From: Flavisphingopyxis sp963800335
GTDB lineage: Bacteria > Pseudomonadota > Alphaproteobacteria > Sphingomonadales > Sphingomonadaceae
Direction of reading: 5' to 3'
Length of the DNA stretch: 64,000 nucleotides
Assembly (NCBI GenBank): GCA_963800335.1
Contig: CAWDAN010000001.1
Location: 434,001-498,000 of the forward strand
The position numbers were made by a program, and so were the translations under genes. The notes below the pieces were generated by a model. It was not told the origin of the DNA, ran no database searches, and worked only from the letters and a program-made list of their open reading frames with translations. The stretch's first letter is position 1. Each line of letters begins with the position of its first letter. Shown here piece after piece: positions 19,646-28,858 of the stretch.

Positions 19646-21046
19646 CTATCTGCGTTTCTTGCCCGTTTTTTCGATCTCTGCGCGCGCGACATAGGCAATG
19701 TCCTGCGCGCGCAGCCAGTCGGGCGCATTCGGATCGATACCAGCCATTGCCACTTCGGCATAGCGCAGCGCAAGCGGCCACTGCTGCATCAGGTCGAAGC
19801 GTTCGGCGCTGGCGAGCGCGGCGCGCGAATCGTCGCCTTCGCGCGCATAGACCATGCCCAGCTGGTACCAGGCGAACGGGTTTTCGCGGTCGCGCGAAAC
19901 CGCCGCGCGCAGGACGTTTTCGGCCTCGTCATAATATTGCGGGTCTTCAGTTGCGATCAGGGCGTGGCCGAACATCGATGCGATCAGCGGCTGCGATCCA
20001 CTTAGCGCGGTCGCCTTGCGCAGCGGCCCGATCGCTTCGACCGGGCGGCCCGATTCGAGCAGCACCTGGCCCTCGAGCTCGAGGAAATACGGATTGTCGG
20101 GCTGCGCCGCGATCAGCGCCTCGGTCTCGGCGAGCGCCTTTTGCGGATAGCTCGACTTGTGCCAGGCGAAGGCGCGGGCATAACGCGCGGGAATGCTGAC
20201 ATCGCTTTCGGGGTATTTCTTGAGCGTGCGCGTCGGCTCATCGACATATCCGGCGAGCTTCGCCTTGACCCGTTCGAAGCGCTGTTCGAGCGCGGGATCG
20301 ATCGGCGTACCATAGGCGGGATCGGCCTTGATCGCGCTCTCGAGCCGCGAAATGCGATCGCCCGACAGCGGGTGGGTGTAGGCATAATCGATCGTCCGGT
20401 CGACGCCGGTGCGAAACTCCTGGCTCTGCAGCGTCTTGAAGAAATCGATCATCCCCTTGCCGCTGATTCCGGCATTGCGCAGATAGCTCGACCCGGCCTG
20501 GTCGGCCGACGATTCCTGGACTCGCGAATAGGCGAGCAGGTTGCCCATCGCCGCCTGCTGGCCCATCGCCAGGACGCCCGCCCCTGCCTCGCCTGCGCCC
20601 GCCGCCATCAGGGCAACCCCGGCGAGGAGCGACAACAGCGTGATCTTGGTCGCCTGTGCATAGCCTTCGTTGAAGCGGATCGCGTGGCCGCCCGCGATAT
20701 GGCCGAGCTCGTGCGCGATGACGCCCTGGACCTCGTTGACGTCGTCGGCGGCGGCGATCAGTCCGCTATGGATATAGACGTTCTGCCCCGCCACGACGAA
20801 GGCGTTGATCGACGGATCGTCGATCAGGATGACCTGGACGTTCGCCGGGCTGAGGCCCGCCGCGGTGATCAGCGGCTTGGAGATATCGGCGAGCAGCGCT
20901 TCGGTCTCGGCGTCGCGCAGCACCGATTGGGCGCTGACGGGCGTCGCCATCATCGACAGGCAGGCCAGCAGCGCCAGCAATTGCGCGATGTGGCGGGCGA
21001 GCGACGATGCGCCGGGGCGAAGCTTCATCGATGATGCAAAACTCAT
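19646..21046 (-). CDS. M48-family metalloprotease with TPR repeats (BepA-like)
   Basis: About 466 residues. The signal peptide runs through LLALLACLSMMATPVSAQ. The zinc motif HELGH is at about residues 112-116, in GVIAHELGHIAGGHAIRF, with the third ligand in VQESSADQAGSSYL. The C-terminal third is TPR-like (ALAETEALIAAQPDNPYFLE, NPFAWYQLGMVYAREGDD). Length and layout match periplasmic BepA/YfgC, which assembles or degrades outer-membrane proteins. Starts at 21046 (MSFASSMKL) and 21028 (MKLRPGASS) are both possible; neither has a clear Shine-Dalgarno sequence. Confidence 0.88.
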   Translation of the reverse strand: MSFASSMKLRPGASSLARHIAQLLALLACLSMMATPVSAQSVLRDAETEALLADISKPLITAAGLSPANVQVILIDDPSINAFVVAGQNVYIHSGLIAAADDVNEVQGVIAHELGHIAGGHAIRFNEGYAQATKITLLSLLAGVALMAAGAGEAGAGVLAMGQQAAMGNLLAYSRVQESSADQAGSSYLRNAGISGKGMIDFFKTLQSQEFRTGVDRTIDYAYTHPLSGDRISRLESAIKADPAYGTPIDPALEQRFERVKAKLAGYVDEPTRTLKKYPESDVSIPARYARAFAWHKSSYPQKALAETEALIAAQPDNPYFLELEGQVLLESGRPVEAIGPLRKATALSGSQPLIASMFGHALIATEDPQYYDEAENVLRAAVSRDRENPFAWYQLGMVYAREGDDSRAALASAERFDLMQQWPLALRYAEVAMAGIDPNAPDWLRAQDIAYVARAEIEKTGKKRR

Positions 21047-21108
21047 CGTGGGGATGTGCCGCGCGGTGCATGAACCCGCGATGAAATGGCGCGATTCCCC
21101 GATCGCGC

Positions 21109-21142
21109 AAAAGAAAACGGGACGCCGCCGAAGCAGCGTCCC
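21109..21142 (-). terminator. Rho-independent terminator after rne
   Basis: On the minus strand GGGACGC (21136-21142) pairs with GCGTCCC (21119-21125) around a 10-base loop, followed by GTTTTCTTTT. It lies about 70 bases past the rne stop and before the M48 protease start. Confidence 0.8.
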
Positions 21143-21211
21143 GCATGATCGTTGAACCAGGGCTGCGTCCGACACGCCTGCAGTGCCGACAGGTCGGACG
21201 CAAACGCCATA

Positions 21212-24047
21212 TCAGGTGCCGAAAGTCCGCTGCCACCAGCCGCGGCGGCCGCCTTCTCCTTCGCCGCCTTCGCTGTCGCCGGTCTTGCTCTCGGGCTTCG
21301 GGCTGGCTGCGGGCTGCGCCTTGGCCTTGCTCTTCGCCGCGGGCTTGCGTGCGGGCTTTGCCGGAGCATCGTCCTTTGCGTCGGTTTTCGCCTCGGCCTT
21401 GGCCGGTTCGGCAGGCTTGGCCGCCGCCTTGGCGGCTGGCGCCTTGGCCTTGCTCGCCTTGGCAGGCGTGTCCGCCTTGGCCGCAGCTACCGGCTTGGCA
21501 GCGACGCTTTCGCCTTCGCCGCCCGTTTCGGTCGCGACCTTGGGCTTGCGCGCCCGCGGAGCGCGTTTCGGCTTCTCGGCGACGGTGTCGGCAGGGCCCT
21601 CGGCCGTGTCGGCAGCCGCGCTTGCGGGCGCCGCCGTCTCGGCCTTCCGCGCGCGGGGCCGACGACGCGTCTTGGGCTTGTCGTCTTCGCTGCTTGCCGC
21701 ATCGTCATTGCTGGCGGCCGGCGCAGGGGCAGCGCGGATATCGTCGCCGCGATCGGGCTTGGTATCGCCGCCAAACGAATGACCGTCGGCCTCGTCGCTG
21801 CGCGCACCGCGGTTTTCGCCCGCATTTTCGCTGGCACCGTCACGCGATTCGTCACGTGCGCCACCGCGCCGGCGACGTCCGCCGCGGCGTCCGCGACGCC
21901 TCTTGGGCGCGTTGCCGTCGCCGTCGACGTCGTGATCGGCGCGCGGTGCGCGCTCGCCGCGATTGTCGTCACCCGACGCTTCGCCATCTTCGCCTGCCGA
22001 AGCATCGGCAACACGTTCGGGCCGGTCGGAGCGGTCGCCCTCGGGACGATCGCCGCGCGACCGGTTGCGTCCGCCGCGCCGCGAACGGCTCTTGCGGTTG
22101 CGATCGCGGCCGCCTTCATCGCGGTTCCGGTCGCGGCCACCCGAGTCGCGATCGGAGTCGTTGCGACCGTTCTCGCCGTCCTCGTCCTCGTCGTCGCCGT
22201 AATCGGGCTCGTCCTCGATCACGTCGTCATCGTCGTCGACCAGCGATTCAAAGCTCGGCATGTGCTCGGGGCGCGGCCCCGACACGTCGATTGTCATCCG
22301 CGCGCCTTCGGTTTCTCCGTCGGGCAGGATCTCGACCTTGACGCCATAGCGATGCTCGAGCTCGGCGATCTCGTCGCGCTTGGTGTTGAGGACGTAGTAG
22401 CTCGCTTCCTGGCTGGTGCGCAGCGACAGGCGCGTGCCCTTGCCCTTGGCGGCCTCTTCCTCGAGCAGGCGCAGCACGCTCAGCGCCGCCGACGATGCGG
22501 TGCGGACAAGGCCGGTGCCTTCGCAATGCGGGCATTCGCGCGTCGATGCCTCGAGCACGCCGGTGCGCAGGCGCTGGCGGCTCATTTCCATCAGGCCAAA
22601 GCCCGAGATGCGGCCGACCTGGATGCGCGCGCGGTCGTTCTTGAGCGCGTCCTTCATCGCGCGCTCGACCTTGCGGACATTGCTGTTCAATTCCATGTCG
22701 ATGAAATCGATCACGACGAGTCCGGCCATGTCGCGCAGGCGCAGCTGCCGGGCGATCTCGCGCGCGGCTTCCATGTTGGTCCCGACCGCGGTCGCCTCGA
22801 TGCCGTGCTCCTTGGTCGAACGGCCCGAGTTGATGTCGATCGAAACGAGCGCTTCGGTCGGGTTGATCACCAGGTATCCGCCCGATTTCAATTGGACGAC
22901 CGGCTGATACATCGCGCGTCAGCTGGTCCTCGGCGCCGTAGCGCTGGAACAGCGGCACGGGATCGGCATAATGCTGCACGCGCTTGGCGTGGCTCGGCAT
23001 CAGCAGCTTCATGAAGTCCTTGGCGGCGCGATAGCCGTCCTCGCCTTCGACCAGCACTTCGGAAATGTCGCGGTTATAGATGTCGCGGATCGCGCGCTTG
23101 ATCAGGTCGCTGTCCGAATGGATCAGCGCGGGCGCGCTGGTCCCCAGCGTGTTCTCGCGAATCCCGTCCCACAGGCGGGCGAGATAGTCGAAGTCGCGCT
23201 TGATCTCGGGCTTGGTCCGCTGCAGCCCGGCGGTGCGGATGATGCATCCGACGCTCGGCGGCAGGTTGAGCTCGTCGATGATCGACTTCAGCCGCTTGCG
23301 ATCGCCGCTGTTCGAAATCTTGCGACTGATGCCGCCGCCATGCGACGTGTTGGGCATCAGGACGCAATAGCGCCCGGCGAGCGACAGGTACGTCGTCAGC
23401 GCCGCGCCCTTGTTGCCGCGTTCTTCCTTGACGACCTGGACCAGCATCACCTGGCGACGCTTGATGACGTCCTGGATCTTGTAGCGGCGGCGCAAGGCCA
23501 TCCGCTTGTCCTTGAGCTCGTCGCTCGGGCGGCGCTTGCTGCCCTTGCCGCCGCGGCCGCGGTTGCGCGCACGGCGTCCGCCGCGCTGCTGGTCGTCCTC
23601 GTCGTCTTCGTCGCGCGCGTCGTCGTCCTGCGCGTCGTCGTCGTCGTCGTGATCGCCATTGCCGTCTTCGTCGAGCGGCGCAGGGGGTACGACATCCTCG
23701 ACTTCGCCCTCGAGCTCGTCGATGTCTTCCTCGGCGCGCATCGCGGCTTCTTCGGCGGCGTGCTCGGCCTCCTCGCGGAGCAGCTGCTCGCGGTCTTCCT
23801 GCGGGATCTGGTAGTAATCGGGGTGGATTTCGCTGAACGCGAGGAAGCCGTGGCGATTGCCGCCATATTCGATGAACGCCGCCTGCAGCGACGGTTCAAC
23901 GCGGGTCACCTTGGCGAGATAGATATTGCCCTTGAGCTGCTTGTGCTCGGCGGACTCGAAGTCAAATTCCTCGATGCGGTTTCCATTGAGGACGGCGACC
24001 CGGGTTTCTTCCCGGTGCCGCGCGTCGATCAGCATACGCGTGGTCAT
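21212..24047 (-). CDS. rne: Ribonuclease E/G (one frame break)
   Basis: Endoribonuclease of the RNA degradosome, about 944 residues joined. It starts MTTRMLIDARHREETRVAVL. The S1 domain (about residues 35-210) carries a charged insertion of about 110 residues: first acidic (runs of Asp/Glu), then basic (RRARNRGRGGKGSKRR). The catalytic DNase I-like region has VSIDINSGRSTKEHG and VVIDFIDME, and the zinc-link is ECPHCEGTG. The C-terminal 350 residues are disordered, rich in Arg/Asp then Ala/Lys, and end GRRGWWQRTFGT. The frame changes near 22912 (one base extra), between DQLT and MYQPVVQLK. Because RNase E is essential in most proteobacteria, a sequencing indel is likely. Confidence 0.93.
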
Positions 24048-24579
24048 GTGTTATACTCCGGGCGTCGCTCGGCGGTCCGGGCGGGGCAAGCCCCGGCTGG
24101 ATGGACAAGGGGACGCCGTATATTGTGGAAGGCCCTCGGCGCGATGTCGCGGCGGCGGGCGTGATCCGGTGAAACGAAAAAATATTGTGTCTGCTGGCAC
24201 GAGGCCGGGCGCAAATCGCGCTCGCGGTAGCCTGGGGCTTCAGCGACGTCCGGCTCCGATGCGCAGCGCGCGGGGCCGCGAAGGCCCCTGCGGTACGGTA
24301 ACGGAGGGGGAAGTCTTGCCTCATGCAGCGTCAACCTGTGTTCGATTAGGGGAGGCCGGTCACATTCGCCGTTCGATCGAACGGCGAGGCGGCAAGCCCC
24401 GTTGGACAGGCCCGCTGTGTCAGAATGTTCGTCCCATGTCGGGTGGCGGCATTCGGGCGATACGGACCCGTTGATGGTGCTAGCACCGCCGTGTCACCAC
24501 GGCAACAGTCCGATTGGCCAACCGCGCTGCGGCCGATTGGGGCTGGACGGACGCCGAATCGAGGCGGCATAGCGGCGCC
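24048..24579 (+). other. Divergent gap between rne and the amidase
   Basis: About 530 bases without a supported gene. The left part should be the rne 5' untranslated region, which in other bacteria carries autoregulatory structure. A perfect 20-base palindrome lies at 24367-24386. I do not see a confident promoter. Confidence 0.4.
24367..24386. repeat. Perfect 20-base palindrome upstream of the amidase
   Basis: CGCCGTTCGA followed immediately by its reverse complement TCGAACGGCG, with no spacer. It lies in the divergent rne/amidase gap, about 200 bases before the amidase start. It could be an operator or a cruciform or hairpin; no U-run follows, so it is not a terminator. Confidence 0.5.
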
Positions 24580-25449
24580 ATGGCCATCCTCGTCCCCGCG
24601 TTGCTGCCGCTCGCAGTCGCCTTCCTGGGCGCACCTGCGGGCCTGCCCGACGGCACCACGCTGGCACTCGCGCAGCCGCCGCGGCACCGCTACAGCGTCT
24701 CGGTCGATATCGGCAAACCTGCGCCCGCGATTGCGCTTCCGCCGATCGAGGGCGACGACAAGACGCTGCCTCTGGTCGTCATCGATGCCGGCCATGGCGG
24801 CCATGATCCCGGCGCGCTCGGCGACAAGGTCGAGGAAAAGGCGCTCACCCTCGCGCTCGCCAAGGCGCTGCGCGACGAGCTGCTCGCCAGCGGCCGGGTC
24901 CGCGTCGCGCTGACGCGCAGCGACGACCGTTTCCTGATTCTCGAGGAACGCTTCGGCATCGCCCGGCGGCTCGGCGCCGACCTGTTCCTGTCGATCCACG
25001 CCGATGCTGCGGGCAATCGGGCGGCGACAGGCGCGACGGTCTATACCTTGTCCGAAACCGCGTCGGACCGAGAGGCGGCGCGGCTCGCCGCGCGCGAAAA
25101 CCGATCGGACATCATCAACGGCGTCGATCTCGGGCGGCAGGGCGACGATGTCGGCGCGATCCTGATCGATCTCAGCCAGCGCGACGCGATGCGCAGCTCG
25201 GCCGATTTCGCGCGGCTGCTCGTCCGCGAGGCGCACGACGATTTCGCCTTTCGCCCGACCCCGCACCGGCTCGCCGGACTGATCGTGCTGAAGGCGCCCG
25301 ACATGCCCTCCGCACTGATCGAGGCGGGCTATATCAGCAATCCGGGCGATGCCAGCTTCCTCGCCTCGCGCGAAGGCCAGCGGCGCTTTGCCCGCGGCGT
25401 GCGAAAGGCGGTCGTCGTGCATTTCGCCCGCCTCAATGCCAGGCGCTGA
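24580..25449 (+). CDS. N-acetylmuramoyl-L-alanine amidase (Amidase_3)
   Basis: Zinc amidase that cleaves the peptide stem from peptidoglycan during cell separation. From the ATG at 24580 it has 289 residues with a signal-like N-terminus (MAILVPALLPLAVAFLGAP); a TTG at 24514 would add 22 residues. Zinc and catalytic motifs are VVIDAGHGGHDPGALG, the glutamate in KVEEKALTLALA, FLSIHADAAGN, and the late glutamate in SALIEAGYISNPGD. There is no AMIN or SPOR domain, so it is a minimal catalytic form. It is followed by PBP1A on the same strand, a common pairing in sphingomonads. Confidence 0.9.
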   Translation: MAILVPALLPLAVAFLGAPAGLPDGTTLALAQPPRHRYSVSVDIGKPAPAIALPPIEGDDKTLPLVVIDAGHGGHDPGALGDKVEEKALTLALAKALRDELLASGRVRVALTRSDDRFLILEERFGIARRLGADLFLSIHADAAGNRAATGATVYTLSETASDREAARLAARENRSDIINGVDLGRQGDDVGAILIDLSQRDAMRSSADFARLLVREAHDDFAFRPTPHRLAGLIVLKAPDMPSALIEAGYISNPGDASFLASREGQRRFARGVRKAVVVHFARLNARR

Positions 25450-25521
25450 ACCCGCCCGATGCACTCCACGACGAATGACTGCAGGAAGCGTATGGCTTTG
25501 CCTGCGGCTTTTTCCTAGAGG

Positions 25522-28071
25522 ATGGCGGCGATGAGCGACGACATCCCTTCTCCCGACACCGGTACCCGCACCGGCGACTATGCGCGCTACCGGCTGCGCC
25601 GCGATGCGGGCGGCGTGCGCGACTGGTTCGCCGCGCGCTGGCATCGCCGCCGTTTCCGCTGGCTGACCTATGCCGTCGTGACCGGGCTGCTTGCCTTCAT
25701 GATCGGCTGGACGATGATCGCGCGCGGCCTGCCCGATGCGCGCACGCTGCTCGAATATCAGCCCGCGCTGCCGACCGTGGTGCGCGGCGCGAACGGCGAA
25801 CCCGTTCACAGCTTCGCGCGCGACCGGCGCGTCCAGCTCGATTACAATGAATTTCCGCCGCAGCTGATCCACGCCTATCTCGCCGCCGAGGACAAGACCT
25901 TCTTCAGCCATGGCGGGATCGACTATCTCGGCTTTGCCGGGGCGGTGTTCGACTATGTCTCGAAGCTCGGCTCGGGCGATCGCGCCAAGGGCGGATCGAC
26001 GATCACCCAGCAGGTCGCCAAGAACATCCTTATCGGCGATGATTACTCGATCACGCGCAAATTGAAGGAAATGGTCCTCGCTCGCCGCATCGAGGGCGTC
26101 CTGACCAAGCCGCAGATTCTCGAACTCTATCTCAACGAGATCCCGCTCGGGCGCCAGTCGTTCGGCGTCCAGGCCGCGGCGCGCGCCTATTTCGACAAGG
26201 ACGTCGGCGATCTCGACCTCAACGAGGCCGCCTTCCTAGCGATCCTGCCCAAGGCGCCCGAGAAATACGGCCGTCCGCAGAACCGCGATGCCGCGCTTGC
26301 CCGGCGCAACTTCGTCCTCGGCCAGATGGAGGACAACAACTGGATCACCGCCGCCCAGCGCACGCAGGCGGCATCGCAGCCGCTCGGCCTCGTCAGCGAG
26401 CGCGGCTCGCCGTTCAAGAACGCCGGCGGCTATTACATGGAAGAGGTCCGCCGCGAGCTGCTCGACAAGTTCGGCGAGAATGCCGAGGATGGACCCTTGA
26501 GCGTCTATGCCGGCGGCCTGTGGGTCCGCACGCCCTATGATCCCGCGATGCAGGCCGCGACGACCAACGCCTTGCGCGCCGGCCTGCTGCGCTTCGACGC
26601 GGGCCATGCCTGGTCGGGCAATCTCGGCACGATCGAACCCGACGACCAATGGCTCAGCCGGCTCAAATCCTCCTATGTCAGCATCGATTACGAGGACTGG
26701 CGGATCGCCGCGGTGCTCGCCAACGATGGCGGCGTCGCGCGGCTCGGCTTCGCCAACGGGACGACCGGGCGGATGACGGCAGGAAATGCGCGCGGCGTGC
26801 TCGGGCAGATCAAGCCCGGCGACCTGATCGCGGTGAAACCGATGGCGGGCGACGAATATGGCTTGCGCAACATCCCGAAGATTTCGGGCGGCATGGTCGT
26901 CGAAGACCCGCATTCGGGCCGCATCTACGCGATGCAGGGCGGATTTTCGAACCGCCTGTCGTCGTTCAACCGCGCCACCCAGGCCGAACGCCAACCCGGT
27001 TCGACGATCAAGCCGTTCGTCTATTCGGCCGCGCTCGACAGTGGCATGACCCCTGCCAGCATCATCGTCGACCAGCCGTTCTGCGTCTACCAGGGCGCCG
27101 GGCTCGGCGAAAAATGCTTCAAGAACTATTCGGGCGGCTATGCCGGCCCCAAGACGATGCGCTGGGGCATCGAACAGTCGCGCAACCTGATGACTGTCGC
27201 GGCGGCCAACCAGACCGGCATGGACAAGGTCGTGGCGACGATCAAGCGGATGGGGATCGGCGACTACAAGCCCTATCTGTCGATGGCGCTGGGTGCGGGT
27301 GAAACCACCGTGCTCAAGATGACCAACGCCTTTTCGATGCTCGCCAACGCGGGCCGCGAACTGCAGCCGCGCGTCATCGATTACGTCCAGGACCGCAACG
27401 GCAAGGTCGTCTGGCCGGCGAAGTGGAAAGCGTGCGAGGGCTGCAATGCCGACGACTGGGACGGCAAGCCGATGCCGCGCTTCGTCCAGACCGGCAAGCA
27501 GGTGCTCGACCCGCTGACCGCCTATCAGATGGTCCATATCCTCGAAGGCGTCGTGACGCGCGGCACCGCGCAGCGGCTGCGCGTGCTCGACCGGCCGATG
27601 ATGGGCAAGACCGGCACGACCAACGGGCCAAAAGAGGTCTGGTTCGTTGGCGGCACGCCCGATCTCGTGACCGGCGTCTATGTCGGCTACGACACGCCCA
27701 AGTCGCTCGGCGGCTGGGCCCAGGGCGGCCGGATCTCGGCGCCGATCGCGCTCGAGTTCTTCCAGAAGGTGATCCCCAAGGACGCGCCCAGGGTGCCGTT
27801 CGTCGCGCCGGCCGACATCCGCATGGTCCGCATCGACCGCAATTCGGGCAAGCGCGTCTATGGCGTCTTTCCCGACAGCGAGAACGGCGATCCCAAGGCG
27901 GCGGTGATCTGGGAGGCGTTCAAGCCCGAGACCGAGCCCAAGAGGACGATCCGCAAGGAAGAGATTCCCGAGCCCAAGAAGGTCACGGCCAAGCCGGTGA
28001 CGACCAACGCGCGTCCCAAACAGAAGCGCGACGACCAGGACTTCCTCGAGGATCAGGGCGGGATATACTAG
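25522..28071 (+). CDS. mrcA: Penicillin-binding protein 1A
   Basis: Bifunctional peptidoglycan synthase, 849 residues, intact. One N-terminal membrane helix (about residues 51-68) is followed by the glycosyltransferase domain, with catalytic Glu123 in AAEDKTFFSHGGID and GGSTITQQVAKN. An OB-like insert follows (about residues 330-460). The transpeptidase domain has Ser494 in QPGSTIKPF, the SRN motif in EQSRNLMT and KTGTTN near the end. The C-terminal tail is Lys/Glu/Pro-rich. The start MAAMSDD at 25522 could also be the second Met three codons later. Confidence 0.95.
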   Translation: MAAMSDDIPSPDTGTRTGDYARYRLRRDAGGVRDWFAARWHRRRFRWLTYAVVTGLLAFMIGWTMIARGLPDARTLLEYQPALPTVVRGANGEPVHSFARDRRVQLDYNEFPPQLIHAYLAAEDKTFFSHGGIDYLGFAGAVFDYVSKLGSGDRAKGGSTITQQVAKNILIGDDYSITRKLKEMVLARRIEGVLTKPQILELYLNEIPLGRQSFGVQAAARAYFDKDVGDLDLNEAAFLAILPKAPEKYGRPQNRDAALARRNFVLGQMEDNNWITAAQRTQAASQPLGLVSERGSPFKNAGGYYMEEVRRELLDKFGENAEDGPLSVYAGGLWVRTPYDPAMQAATTNALRAGLLRFDAGHAWSGNLGTIEPDDQWLSRLKSSYVSIDYEDWRIAAVLANDGGVARLGFANGTTGRMTAGNARGVLGQIKPGDLIAVKPMAGDEYGLRNIPKISGGMVVEDPHSGRIYAMQGGFSNRLSSFNRATQAERQPGSTIKPFVYSAALDSGMTPASIIVDQPFCVYQGAGLGEKCFKNYSGGYAGPKTMRWGIEQSRNLMTVAAANQTGMDKVVATIKRMGIGDYKPYLSMALGAGETTVLKMTNAFSMLANAGRELQPRVIDYVQDRNGKVVWPAKWKACEGCNADDWDGKPMPRFVQTGKQVLDPLTAYQMVHILEGVVTRGTAQRLRVLDRPMMGKTGTTNGPKEVWFVGGTPDLVTGVYVGYDTPKSLGGWAQGGRISAPIALEFFQKVIPKDAPRVPFVAPADIRMVRIDRNSGKRVYGVFPDSENGDPKAAVIWEAFKPETEPKRTIRKEEIPEPKKVTAKPVTTNARPKQKRDDQDFLEDQGGIY

Positions 28072-28190
28072 CGGAGGTAAGTCGGGACGGCGTGCTGGCC
28101 CCGGTGCGGTGTCTGGCGGAAGCTGAAAAAGACTCCATCGCCAGCGCAGCCCCGCACTGCTAACCACTCCCATCCCACAGGAGATTGCCC

Positions 28191-28763
28191 ATGCGTCGCG
28201 CCACCCTCATCGTTATCGCTCTGATCGTCCTGATCGCTGGCGCTGCTGTGCTGCTCTATCCGCGTGGCAGCGAGGCGTCGGACCGGCTCGCGGTCGGCGA
28301 CGCTGCGCCGCTGTTCGCCACTACCGGCACACTGGGCGGCAAGACCTTTCCGGTCGATCTTGCGGCCGAGCTGGAAAAAGGCCCGGTGGTGCTCTATTTC
28401 TACCCCGCCGCCTTCACCACCGGCTGCACGCTGGAAGCCAACGCCTTTGCCGAAGCGATGCCGCAATTCCGCGCCGCCGGGGCGACCGTGCTCGGCCTCT
28501 CGGCCGACCCGATCGACAAGCTGAAGAAATTCTCGGTATCCGAATGCCGTGGCAAGTTCGCAGTCGCGCCGGCGAGCGACACGGTGATCGCCGATTACGG
28601 CGTCGCGCTCAAGAAAGCGGGAGTCGCCACCGGCATGACGACACGAACGAGCTATGTCATCGGCCGCGACGGACGCATCGCCTTCGTTCACGACGACATG
28701 GACTACAAGGATCATGTCGCCAAAACGCTCGCCGCGGTCCGCGCGCTCGACAAGGCGCGATAA
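28191..28763 (+). CDS. Membrane-anchored or exported peroxiredoxin (AhpC/TSA, Bcp-like)
   Basis: A 190-residue thiol peroxidase. The N-terminus is a hydrophobic anchor or signal (TLIVIALIVLIAGAAVLLYP), so the enzyme domain faces the periplasm. The peroxidatic cysteine is Cys79 in PAAFTTGCTLEANAF. A second cysteine, Cys119 in VSECRGKF, may resolve it. The ATG at 28191 follows an AGGAG ribosome-binding site (28179-28183). Cytoplasmic Bcp proteins lack the anchor. It stands alone between PBP1A and the symporter. Confidence 0.87.
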   Translation: MRRATLIVIALIVLIAGAAVLLYPRGSEASDRLAVGDAAPLFATTGTLGGKTFPVDLAAELEKGPVVLYFYPAAFTTGCTLEANAFAEAMPQFRAAGATVLGLSADPIDKLKKFSVSECRGKFAVAPASDTVIADYGVALKKAGVATGMTTRTSYVIGRDGRIAFVHDDMDYKDHVAKTLAAVRALDKAR

Positions 28764-28858
28764 CCGCCCTCGGCTTGCCAAGCCGTGTCGCGGCGTTACA
28801 ACCCGGGGCAGGACCACGACGGCGAAACGCCGCAGGTCGGTAATTCTGGGGGTAAACT

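Noticed and set aside
21212..22250. Repeated charged segments in the RNase E tail as a DNA repeat array
   Set aside because: They are codon-biased low-complexity protein sequence, not conserved nucleotide repeats.
22900..22925. Programmed frameshift in rne
   Set aside because: No slippery heptamer or stimulatory structure seen, and similar breaks occur in many genes, so an indel is simpler.
21152..23014. A 620-codon plus-strand frame opposite rne
   Set aside because: It mirrors the repetitive charged C-terminus of RNase E and lacks any domain.
26236..28173. A 645-codon open frame antisense to PBP1A
   Set aside because: Low-complexity His/Arg/Asp translation with no family signature; PBP1A is intact on the other strand.
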